Origin: JANLQX01 sp031418775
GTDB lineage: Bacteria > Actinomycetota > Acidimicrobiia > Acidimicrobiales > JANYDT01
Direction of reading: 5' to 3'
NCBI GenBank assembly: GCA_031418775.1
Contig: JANOJN010000218.1
Location: forward strand, 1-12,915
Length of the DNA stretch: 12,915 nt
Part shown: piece by piece, positions 7,177-12,915 of the stretch
How positions within the stretch are numbered: position 1 is the first letter of the stretch
How the letters are laid out: the number at the start of each line of letters is the position of its first letter
Translations under genes and position numbers: made by a program
The notes under the pieces: generated by a model
Seen by the model: the letters and a program-made list of their open reading frames with translations, nothing else
The model's database searches: none
Told to the model about the DNA's origin: nothing

Positions 7177-7221
7177 AGTTCGGGGGTTTTGTTGCTTCGA
7201 GAGCAACGAAACCCCCGAACT
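7177..7221 (+). terminator. Long hairpin after the Gfo/Idh gene, no U-tract
   Basis: Arms at 7177-7196 and 7202-7221 pair over 20 bp around a TCGAG loop. The single non-Watson-Crick position is a U-G wobble in the plus-strand RNA and an A-C mismatch in the minus-strand RNA, which favours function in the plus-strand transcript. It begins 10 bp after the stop codon. No T-run follows, so it would act as an I-shaped, U-less terminator or as a 3' stabilising structure. Confidence 0.7.
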
Positions 7222-7253
7222 TCGAGCACACCATCACCGAACCACCTCGGTCG

Positions 7254-7281
7254 GCGGGTTCCCAGGGGTCTGCGAACCCGC
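7254..7281. promoter_or_regulatory. Candidate operator: 8-bp inverted repeat before the lacZ-like transcript
   Basis: GCGGGTTC (7254-7261) and GAACCCGC (7274-7281) are perfect inverted copies with centres 20 bp apart, two helical turns. The right half ends 3 bp before the TAGGGT hexamer, so a bound dimer would cover the -35 region. No regulator gene is present in the window. It could also be a small hairpin by chance. Confidence 0.4.
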
Positions 7282-7284
7282 TTG

Positions 7285-7290
7285 TAGGGT
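7285..7290 (+). promoter_or_regulatory. Possible -10 element before the leader ORF
   Basis: TAGGGT lies 6 nt before ATG 7297, the same geometry as other leaderless starts in the window, though the hexamer departs from the TA(A/C)CNT form shared by the others. No -35 match is evident. Confidence 0.4.
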
Positions 7291-7296
7291 CGCTGC

Positions 7297-7371
7297 ATGC
7301 AACAGAAGCACAGGGGCCTCTCGGCGTTCGTGATGCCGGTGAAGCGTCCCCGCACCAGGGGAACGACGTGA
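7297..7371 (+). CDS. Possible 24-residue leader peptide overlapping the beta-galactosidase start
   Basis: An ATG placed 6 nt after TAGGGT opens a 24-codon frame that begins MQQKHRGLSAF and ends with the basic stretch VKRPRTRGTT. Its TGA stop (7369-7371) overlaps the GTG start of the beta-galactosidase (7368-7370) as GTGA, the classical arrangement for translational coupling. The AGGGG sequence serving the downstream gene lies inside its last codons. No run of one amino acid or rare codon that would suggest attenuation is obvious, and the peptide matches nothing I know. It may be a real leaderless leader ORF or a chance frame. Confidence 0.4.
   Translation: MQQKHRGLSAFVMPVKRPRTRGTT
7357..7361 (+). 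promoter_or_regulatory. Ribosome-binding site of the beta-galactosidase gene
   Basis: AGGGG sits 6 nt before GTG 7368 and supports this start over internal in-frame candidates such as the Met in SIGRMPSR. Confidence 0.5.
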
Positions 7372-10300
7372 ATCGGTCGATCGGTTCGGATTTGGCGAAC
7401 CCGCTCCGCGCCTTCGGGCCGCGATCGTGGTCTTCCGCCGGGGTCGTGTCAATCGGGCGCATGCCGTCGCGCACGGTCCGGGCTTCGTTCGATTCGGTCA
7501 GCGACGCCCGGCGGGGTCGGACGCCCTGGACACGGTCCCTCGACGGCGCGTGGAAGTTCGCCTACCTGACGTCGCCGACCCTCGTCACGGCCAATCACAT
7601 TGCGCCCGAGACGCGGGACGACTCGTGGCCGTCGATCACGGTCCCGGGTACCTGGCAGACCCAGGGCTACGGGAAACCGCACTATACGAACGTGCTCTAC
7701 CCGTTCCCGGAAGAGCCGTGCGAGGTGCCCGAGACCGATAATCCGACCGGCGTGTACCGGACAGCGTTCTCCATCGACGGGTCCTGGGACGCCCGTCGTA
7801 CGATCCTTCGCCTCGGTGGCGCCGACTCCATCCACCACGTGTTCGTGAACGGCAGTCCGATTGGGATGGGCAAGGACACCCGTCTCACGAGCGACTACGA
7901 CATCACGCCGTTCGTCCACCTCGGTGAGAACCATCTCGCCATCGTCGTCGTGAAGTGGTCCGATGCCACCTGGCTCGAAGACCAGGACCAGTGGTGGCTC
8001 TCCGGACTCACCCGTTCGGTCGAGCTGCTGTCCGTGCCCGTCGTCCACATCGAGCAGCTCGAAGTCGATGCGGGCCTTGCCGACGACCTCCGAACCGGCA
8101 CCCTGACCGTGGCCGCCCATGTGCGATTCACCTCGGCGCCCGAGCGGGGCTGGACCGTGGAAACCGGTCTCGAGCGCCTCGACGGACGGGCACTAACGAT
8201 GAAGGTCACCGGCGGCGACGAATCGCCGCCGCCACGTCACCTGAAGACGATCGAGGCCAAGAAGGTGAGCGCGCAGCGGATGTCGGTGCCGACCTTCGAT
8301 CGGCGGTCCTGGCTGCACCAGGCGGCCGACATGGACGACTTCGCCGGACATCGCGTTCGCTTCACGGCGACGGTCGACGGCATCGACCAGTGGAACGCGG
8401 AGGTGCCTACCCGATACGCGCTCCATGCTGCGTTGCGATCGCCGACCGGTGAAGTCGTCCAGGTCGTCCGTCAGCTCATCGGCTTCCGACGGGTCGAGAT
8501 TGTCGATCGTGAGCTGCTCATCAACGGTCGTGTCGTGGTCATCTGTGGTGTGAATCGCCACGACCACGATGAGCGAACCGGCTGCGTCGTCTCACCGGCG
8601 ACCCATCGCCTCGATGTGCTGACGATGAAGCGCCACAACATCAACGCGGTCCGCACGTCGCACTATCCGCCCGACCCGGAGTTCCTCGACCTCTGCGACG
8701 AATACGGGCTCTACGTCATCGACGAGGCGAACCTCGAGACGCACGGCCGCTACCGCCAGCTCGTCCACCTTCCGGAGGTGCAGAGCGCGTGTCTGGAGCG
8801 GTTGACGCGGATGATTCGGCGCGACCGGAACCATGCGTGCGTCATCGGCTGGTCTCTCGGGAACGAATCCGGCATCGGACCGATTCATGCTGCGATGCAC
8901 GCATGGGCGCGCGCTGCGGATCCCACGCGGTTCGTCCAGTACGAGGGCGCTCATCGCTACGGGCTCACCGACGAGGACCCGTCGACGACGGACATCACCG
9001 CGCCGATGTACCCGACCATTGATGCCATCGTCGACTGGTCGACACGCGGCACCGACCGCCGCCCGCTGATCATGTGTGAGTTCTCCCACGCCATGGGGAA
9101 CTCCAACGGCAGTCTGGCGGACTACTGGCGTGCCATCTCCACCCATCACGGACTGCAGGGCGGCTTCATCTGGGAATGGACCGATCACGGCATCGCCGCG
9201 ACCACGGTCGACGGCCGCCCCTACTGGGCATATGGCGGCCACTTCGGTGACGAACCCAACGACGGCGCGTTCATCGCCGACGGGCTCGTTTGGCCCGACC
9301 GTGTCGCGCATCCCGGCCTGCTCGAAGCCAAAGCCGTGTTCGCGCCGATACGCGTCGAGCCGGTTGACCCGGCGAGCGGCCGGATCCGGATCGTGAACGA
9401 CTACGAAGTGCTCGACCTCTCCAACGTGCGGTTCACGTGGTCGACCTCCACCGGGATCGAGGGCGAGCTCCGTCAGCTGCGGACGCCGGCGGGGGAGTCG
9501 GTCGAAGTCCGTCTGCCGGTTGAGCTCCGATCCGGTCCGGACGCGGCGTGGGTCACGGTTCGCGCCCAGCTGCGATCGGCGACGCCGTGGGCGCTGGCCG
9601 GCCACGAGGTTGCCGTCGGCCAGGTGGAGGTTCCCGCGAGGTTGCGCTCCGGCGCCGCGCGGAGGAGGGTCGCGTCGCTGGGCTCGCCGGCTGAGGACGT
9701 CCAAGTGGAGGTGACCGATACCGGGGAGCTGCGGACGCTGACCTGGCGCGGCCGCGACATCCTCGCGGCCCCCATCCGTCCGACGATCTGGCGTTCCCGG
9801 ATCGACAACGACGGTGTCGAGCCGGGCACGCTCGGCATACCCGGAGTGCACACCCGCTGGCTGACGTGGCACCTCCGGGCTCCGCTCCGGGCCGTGGGTC
9901 CGTCCATTCGGTCGCGCCGCGGCGCGAGCGAAGTGATCACGACGGACGCGTCCATCGACGGGGTGCGCTTCCAGCAGCGATTCGAGATCACCGGGCGTCA
10001 GGTCCGCATGCTCTGCGTCGCCGATGTTCCGGAGGGGCGTGGCGACCTTCCCCGACTGGGCCACCGCTTCGCTGTCCCACCCGGGGCCGACTGGATCTCG
10101 TGGCGGGGACGAGGCCCGCACGAGTCGTACGCCGACCGGCTGGCCAGCGCTCCGCTGGGGGACTGGAGCTCGACCATCGATGCCCAGTACGTCCCGTACA
10201 TGCGCCCACAGGACCACGGCCACCACCTCGACACCTCGACCTTCAGCGCCAGCAGCGGCGACCAACCGCTCTTTTCCGTGCGAGCGGATCCAGGTCAGCG

Positions 10301-10511
10301 CTTTTCCTTCGCCGTGCGCCGGCACAGCGATGAGGATCTCGATGCCGCCTCGATCCCTCCGGAGTTGCCCCGACGAACGGAGGCATTCGTCCACATCGAT
10401 CATCGGCTGCGCGGCGTGGGCACCGGCTCCTGTGGGCCTGACACGCTCCCTCGGTATCGCATAGGTCCCGGGACCTATCGTTGGGGCTGGACGCTGACGC
10501 TCCTCGAGTGA
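7368..10511 (+). CDS. Beta-galactosidase, GH2 LacZ type
   Basis: A 1047-residue glycoside hydrolase of family 2, close to E. coli LacZ in length (1023) and domain order. It would hydrolyse terminal beta-galactosides with retention. The jelly-roll domain contains WLEDQDQWWLSGL (202-214), matching the LacZ metal and substrate site. The TIM barrel carries CGVNRHDH (393-400), RTSHYPPDPEF (429-439), DEANLETHG (452-460), WSLGNES with acid/base Glu500 and its partner Asn499, QYEG (524-527), and PLIMCEFSHAMGNS with nucleophile Glu571. The C-terminal LacZ-type domain has GRGPHESYADR and the late GVGTGSCGP. All catalytic residues are intact and there is no signal peptide, so a cytoplasmic enzyme needing sugar import is expected. 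The GTG start has AGGGG 6 nt upstream and overlaps the stop of a 24-codon ORF. Other GH2 activities cannot be excluded, but the motifs are LacZ-like. Confidence 0.92.
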   Translation: MNRSIGSDLANPLRAFGPRSWSSAGVVSIGRMPSRTVRASFDSVSDARRGRTPWTRSLDGAWKFAYLTSPTLVTANHIAPETRDDSWPSITVPGTWQTQGYGKPHYTNVLYPFPEEPCEVPETDNPTGVYRTAFSIDGSWDARRTILRLGGADSIHHVFVNGSPIGMGKDTRLTSDYDITPFVHLGENHLAIVVVKWSDATWLEDQDQWWLSGLTRSVELLSVPVVHIEQLEVDAGLADDLRTGTLTVAAHVRFTSAPERGWTVETGLERLDGRALTMKVTGGDESPPPRHLKTIEAKKVSAQRMSVPTFDRRSWLHQAADMDDFAGHRVRFTATVDGIDQWNAEVPTRYALHAALRSPTGEVVQVVRQLIGFRRVEIVDRELLINGRVVVICGVNRHDHDERTGCVVSPATHRLDVLTMKRHNINAVRTSHYPPDPEFLDLCDEYGLYVIDEANLETHGRYRQLVHLPEVQSACLERLTRMIRRDRNHACVIGWSLGNESGIGPIHAAMHAWARAADPTRFVQYEGAHRYGLTDEDPSTTDITAPMYPTIDAIVDWSTRGTDRRPLIMCEFSHAMGNSNGSLADYWRAISTHHGLQGGFIWEWTDHGIAATTVDGRPYWAYGGHFGDEPNDGAFIADGLVWPDRVAHPGLLEAKAVFAPIRVEPVDPASGRIRIVNDYEVLDLSNVRFTWSTSTGIEGELRQLRTPAGESVEVRLPVELRSGPDAAWVTVRAQLRSATPWALAGHEVAVGQVEVPARLRSGAARRRVASLGSPAEDVQVEVTDTGELRTLTWRGRDILAAPIRPTIWRSRIDNDGVEPGTLGIPGVHTRWLTWHLRAPLRAVGPSIRSRRGASEVITTDASIDGVRFQQRFEITGRQVRMLCVADVPEGRGDLPRLGHRFAVPPGADWISWRGRGPHESYADRLASAPLGDWSSTIDAQYVPYMRPQDHGHHLDTSTFSASSGDQPLFSVRADPGQRFSFAVRRHSDEDLDAASIPPELPRRTEAFVHIDHRLRGVGTGSCGPDTLPRYRIGPGTYRWGWTLTLLE

Positions 10512-10555
10512 GGGTCGACTTCTGCCGATAGTCATGAGGTCCGTAGCGCGAGGAC

Positions 10556-10560
10556 GGGAG
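10556..10560 (+). promoter_or_regulatory. Ribosome-binding site of the secreted-protein gene
   Basis: GGGAG lies 5 nt before ATG 10566. With only 54 bp to the beta-galactosidase stop and no terminator between, this suggests translation from a shared message rather than a leaderless start. Confidence 0.5.
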
Positions 10561-10565
10561 ACGGT

Positions 10566-11600
10566 ATGAGGACTCGATCGATGCGTTACGGGCTGATCGT
10601 TGTCGCCGCGCTCGTCGTCATTCCCGTCGGCGATACCTCGGCAGTGCGGCGGTCGGTGAAGAAGGCAAAACCGAAGTCCACGGTGACGCGACCGACGACG
10701 GCTGCACGGGTCAGCTCGTCGGTGCCAGTGCCAGGGCCTGGGCCAGTGTCTGGCGCGGGGCCGACGATCGGGGGATGTTCCGTCTTCCCTTCCGACAACG
10801 CATGGAACCTCGACGTCTCGGCCCTGCCGTTGCATCCCCGCTCAGAGGCGTGGGTTGCGTCGGTCAACAGCACGCGGTCGACGCTGCACCCCGACACCGG
10901 ATCCAACCCGGAGTACGGCATTCCGTATGTGGTCGTACCATCGGGCCAACCACTCGTCCAGGTCCGATACACCGATTACGGCGACGAGAGCGATCCCGGC
11001 CCGTTCCCGATTCCCGGCGACGCGCCGGTCGAGGCGGGAGGCGATCGCCACGTGCTCGTGGTGCAGAGCGGCTCGTGCCGGCTGTACGAGCTCTTCAACG
11101 CGCGTCGTTCCGGTAGCGGATGGGAAGCGAGCTCCGGCGCCGTGTTCGATTTGCGATCGAATGCCCTCCGGCCTGCCGGCTGGACGTCGGCCGACGCAGC
11201 CGGTCTCCCCATCCTCCCCGGTCTGCTCCGTTACGACGAAGTCGCTTCGGGCGAGATCCGTCACGCGCTCCGGTTCACTGTGGCGAAAACTCAGCGCGCC
11301 TATATTTCCCCTGCTCGTCACTTTGCCGGGATCCCCGATGACCGTGTGCCGCCGATGGGGGCGCGATTCCGGCTGCGCCGCGATATCGATCTGTCTCCCT
11401 ACCGCGGACACGCGCTTGTGATCCTTCGGGCGCTGCAGCGCTACGGGATGATCGTGGCCGACAACGGATCGAGCTGGTTCATCAGCGGCGCCACTGATGC
11501 GCGATGGAACGACGACGACCTCGCGCAACTGAAGACCGTGCCCGGCTCCTGGTTCGACGTCGTCGACACCGGACCGGTCGTGACCTCCGCGTCGCCGTGA
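10566..11600 (+). CDS. Secreted protein of unknown function
   Basis: A 344-residue protein that should be exported. It has a basic N-terminus (MRTRSMR), a hydrophobic core (about 8-22) and a plausible signal peptidase site after DTSA (26). A Lys/Thr/Pro-rich low-complexity linker (30-67) comes next, then a folded domain from Cys71 to about 335. The domain includes FPSDNAWNLDVSALPLHP, SNPEYGIPYVVV, YTDYGDESDPGPFPIP, GDRHVLVV, LRPAGWTSADAAGLPILPGL, GEIRHALRFTV and YGMIVADNGSSWFISG. I recall this string of motifs from uncharacterised secreted proteins of actinobacteria and other soil bacteria, but I know no function or name. Cys71 and Cys171 could form a disulfide. It lies 54 bp after the beta-galactosidase on the same strand, so a shared transcript is possible. 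Carbohydrate-related work outside the cell is a guess from the neighbourhood. Confidence 0.8.
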   Translation: MRTRSMRYGLIVVAALVVIPVGDTSAVRRSVKKAKPKSTVTRPTTAARVSSSVPVPGPGPVSGAGPTIGGCSVFPSDNAWNLDVSALPLHPRSEAWVASVNSTRSTLHPDTGSNPEYGIPYVVVPSGQPLVQVRYTDYGDESDPGPFPIPGDAPVEAGGDRHVLVVQSGSCRLYELFNARRSGSGWEASSGAVFDLRSNALRPAGWTSADAAGLPILPGLLRYDEVASGEIRHALRFTVAKTQRAYISPARHFAGIPDDRVPPMGARFRLRRDIDLSPYRGHALVILRALQRYGMIVADNGSSWFISGATDARWNDDDLAQLKTVPGSWFDVVDTGPVVTSASP

Positions 11601-11613
11601 GCGGTCCCGCTCA
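11598..11613. terminator. Short hairpin between convergent genes
   Basis: TGAGCG (11598-11603) and CGCTCA (11608-11613) form a 6-bp stem with a GTCC loop. It overlaps the stop codon of the secreted-protein gene and fills the 21-bp gap before the stop of the convergent LOG gene. There is no T-run. It could serve as a weak two-way terminator. Confidence 0.35.
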
Positions 11614-11621
11614 GCGGCCGG

Positions 11622-12752
11622 TCACCAGCCGTTGACGGCGTCGATCAGCTGGCGTAGCCGGCCGGGCTGGCGTCGGTTGAAGCGCATCGAGAGGCGGGCG
11701 AGGTCCAGGTGGTCACGTTCGGACCGCTCGACCGAAGAGGGCTCTGCCCGCACGATGGCACCGTCGGTGGCGTAGGAACCGAATTTCGCAACCAGGTCGT
11801 CGAGTTGGACGTCCGATGGGGGACGGTGCATGCGCAGCACCAGCTGCTCACCGACCCAGCGGATCGAGTGGTGGTTCGCATAGAACCCCATGAGCTCCTG
11901 GACGGCCTCGTCGACGGAGTTGGTCACCCGGTACAGCGCGCGGTCCGACGCGCCCACCCATCCCTGCTCGATCATCAGTTCGATGAAGCGATCGAGGGCA
12001 TGCCAGAAGCCCTGACCCAGTCCGAGCATCACGATGGGCACCGGTGTCGCCTTGCCTGTCTGCAGCAGGGTGAGGAGCTCGAACGTCTCGTCGAGCGTAC
12101 CGAACCCACCGGGCATGCAGACGAACGCATCGCTCTCGCGTATCAGTGCCAGCTTCCGGGTGAAGAAGTACCGCATGTCGACGAGTCGGTCCGGATCGAG
12201 AAGGTCGCTCGCCTCGCTCTCGAAGGGAAGGCGGATCGCTGCGCCGAGTGCGTTCTCGCGTCCGGCGCCCTCGAGCCCGGCCGCCATGATCCCGGGGCCG
12301 GCCCCGGTCACGACCATCCAGCCCTCGGCAGCCATCGCGGCGGCCAGCATCTTGGTCTGTTCGTACAGGGGCGAGCCGACTTCGGTGCGGGCCGAACCGA
12401 AGATCGTCACCTTGCGCACGTCCCGGTACGGGCCGAACGTGAGGTAGGCGTCGCGCATCTCGGCCAACGCGGCGTTGGCGATCTTCAGGTCGAGTCGATC
12501 AGCACGGCCGTCGGCCGAGTCGAGCGCCATCCGCACGCCCGACACCAGGATCTCCCGCAGCTGATCGCGGTTGTCGAGCCGCCCGTCGTTGTCACGGACC
12601 CGGGATCCGACGAGTTCGAGCACACGGTCGATCGTGGCGTCGAGCTCTGCGTCGCCGACTCGCCGTCTGCTGGTCGGCGCGGTCACGGCACTCGGGCTCT
12701 GACGGCTCCCGGCATCATCCGTCGGGTCGGCGGTCGGTCCGGATCCAGTCAT
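11622..12752 (-). CDS. LOG-family (TIGR00730-like) Rossmann-fold nucleotide-binding protein
   Basis: A 376-residue protein with a central lysine-decarboxylase-like / LOG domain. Family members cleave nucleotide 5'-monophosphates such as cytokinin riboside monophosphate to release the base and ribose 5-phosphate. Visible motifs are VTIFGSAR (115-122), VVTGAGPGIMAAG (147-159), the FFTRKLALI segment with the Arg199-Lys200 pair, and PGGFGTLDE (214-222), the PGGxGTxxE signature. The N-terminus is long: a Ser/Thr/Pro/Asp-rich stretch to about 30, then a helical region to about 110. About 80 residues follow the core, so it is larger than the roughly 180-residue minimal LOG proteins. The frame is open upstream through the tandem repeat to 12893, but ATG 12752 lies 7 nt after TACCGT and starts before any family similarity. 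The true substrate is unknown; many bacterial LOG proteins are not cytokinin enzymes in practice. Confidence 0.85.
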   Translation of the reverse strand: MTGSGPTADPTDDAGSRQSPSAVTAPTSRRRVGDAELDATIDRVLELVGSRVRDNDGRLDNRDQLREILVSGVRMALDSADGRADRLDLKIANAALAEMRDAYLTFGPYRDVRKVTIFGSARTEVGSPLYEQTKMLAAAMAAEGWMVVTGAGPGIMAAGLEGAGRENALGAAIRLPFESEASDLLDPDRLVDMRYFFTRKLALIRESDAFVCMPGGFGTLDETFELLTLLQTGKATPVPIVMLGLGQGFWHALDRFIELMIEQGWVGASDRALYRVTNSVDEAVQELMGFYANHHSIRWVGEQLVLRMHRPPSDVQLDDLVAKFGSYATDGAIVRAEPSSVERSERDHLDLARLSMRFNRRQPGRLRQLIDAVNGW

Positions 12753-12759
12753 GGCACCG

Positions 12760-12765
12760 ACGGTA
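12760..12765 (-). promoter_or_regulatory. -10 element of a probable leaderless promoter for the LOG gene
   Basis: On the minus strand TACCGT is followed by 7 nt and ATG 12752. A weak -35 candidate, TCGACG (12782-12787), lies 16 bp upstream inside the first unit of the tandem repeat. The repeat array begins at the very next base (12766). Confidence 0.55.
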
Positions 12766-12915
12766 CCTCCCGCCGCGCGACCGTCGACCACAGCGCATTC
12801 CTCCCGCCGCGCGACCGTCGACCACCGCGCATTCCTCCCGCCGCGCGACCGTCGACCACCGCGCATTCCTCCCGCCGCGCGACCGTCGACCACCGCGCAT
12901 TCCTCCCGGCGCGCG
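12766..12915. repeat. 34-bp tandem repeat, more than four copies, running off the window
   Basis: Units start at 12766, 12800, 12834, 12868 and 12902, giving a strict period of 34 bp with four full copies and a 14-bp partial copy at the edge. The full copies are identical except for A instead of C at 12792 in the first; the partial copy has G instead of C at 12909. Each unit contains CGCGCGACCGTCGACCAC and ends in GCGCATT. There are no spacers between units. The period is not a multiple of three, so the open frames crossing it on the minus strand rotate and are unlikely to be coding. Confidence 0.95.

Noticed and set aside
5823..7355. Minus-strand open frame of 510 codons
   Set aside because: It is antisense to the Gfo/Idh gene and spans the repeat region and the hairpin. 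It has no plausible domain.
8592..10835. Minus-strand open frame of 747 codons
   Set aside because: It is antisense to the beta-galactosidase and crosses into the next gene. The composition is shadow-like and there is no recognisable domain.
12753..12893. N-terminal extension of the LOG protein through the tandem repeat
   Set aside because: The repeat period of 34 makes the frame rotate among units. A good leaderless promoter and ATG lie at 12752, and the extension adds only Gly/Arg/Ala repeats.
12766..12915. CRISPR array
   Set aside because: The units are contiguous with no unique spacers, and no cas genes are nearby.

Overview
The window is high-GC DNA with tightly packed genes. Its enzyme families (luciferase-like monooxygenases of the F420/FMN type, an acyl-CoA synthetase, a LOG-family protein) and its 5' ends fit a high-GC actinobacterium. 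I infer Actinomycetota, perhaps an environmental lineage such as Acidimicrobiia, but no rRNA or marker gene here fixes the taxon. Several start codons lie 6 to 8 nt downstream of a TA(A/C)CNT hexamer and have no Shine-Dalgarno sequence, the pattern expected for leaderless transcripts in this phylum.

Left third (1-3981, all minus strand). In the direction of transcription: an acyl-CoA synthetase (AMP-binding enzyme), an aldo/keto reductase, an SsuD-like flavin-dependent monooxygenase and, after a 225-bp gap with its own promoter, the first 37 codons of an F420-type luciferase-like oxidoreductase that runs off the window. The first three are 45 to 61 bp apart and look like one catabolic unit: CoA activation, carbonyl reduction and flavin-dependent oxygenation. 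The substrate is unknown.

Middle (3982-7166). A 704-bp divergent intergenic region has no convincing gene but several strong hairpins, so it may carry a structured or small RNA. Next come an MFS transporter of the YbfB/YjiJ type, a 174-bp spacer with a nested inverted and tandem repeat built on GACCCAG, and a Gfo/Idh/MocA sugar-type dehydrogenase. A 20-bp-stem hairpin follows that dehydrogenase.

Right part (7167-12915). A 1047-residue LacZ-type beta-galactosidase is preceded by a 24-codon ORF whose stop overlaps the lacZ-like start (GTGA); an 8-bp inverted repeat lies just upstream. A secreted protein of unknown function follows on the same strand. Convergent to it is a LOG-family nucleotide-binding protein. 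Its promoter is directly abutted by a 34-bp tandem repeat (more than four copies) that continues past the window end. The transporter, dehydrogenase and beta-galactosidase may together serve uptake and catabolism of a galactoside or related sugar; this is inferred from proximity only.

I find no mobile element, CRISPR array, tRNA or rRNA, and nothing that amounts to a clear new defence or biosynthetic system. The most unusual items are non-coding: the leader ORF with its inverted repeat before the beta-galactosidase, the structured divergent region, the GACCCAG repeat and the 34-bp repeat at the LOG promoter.
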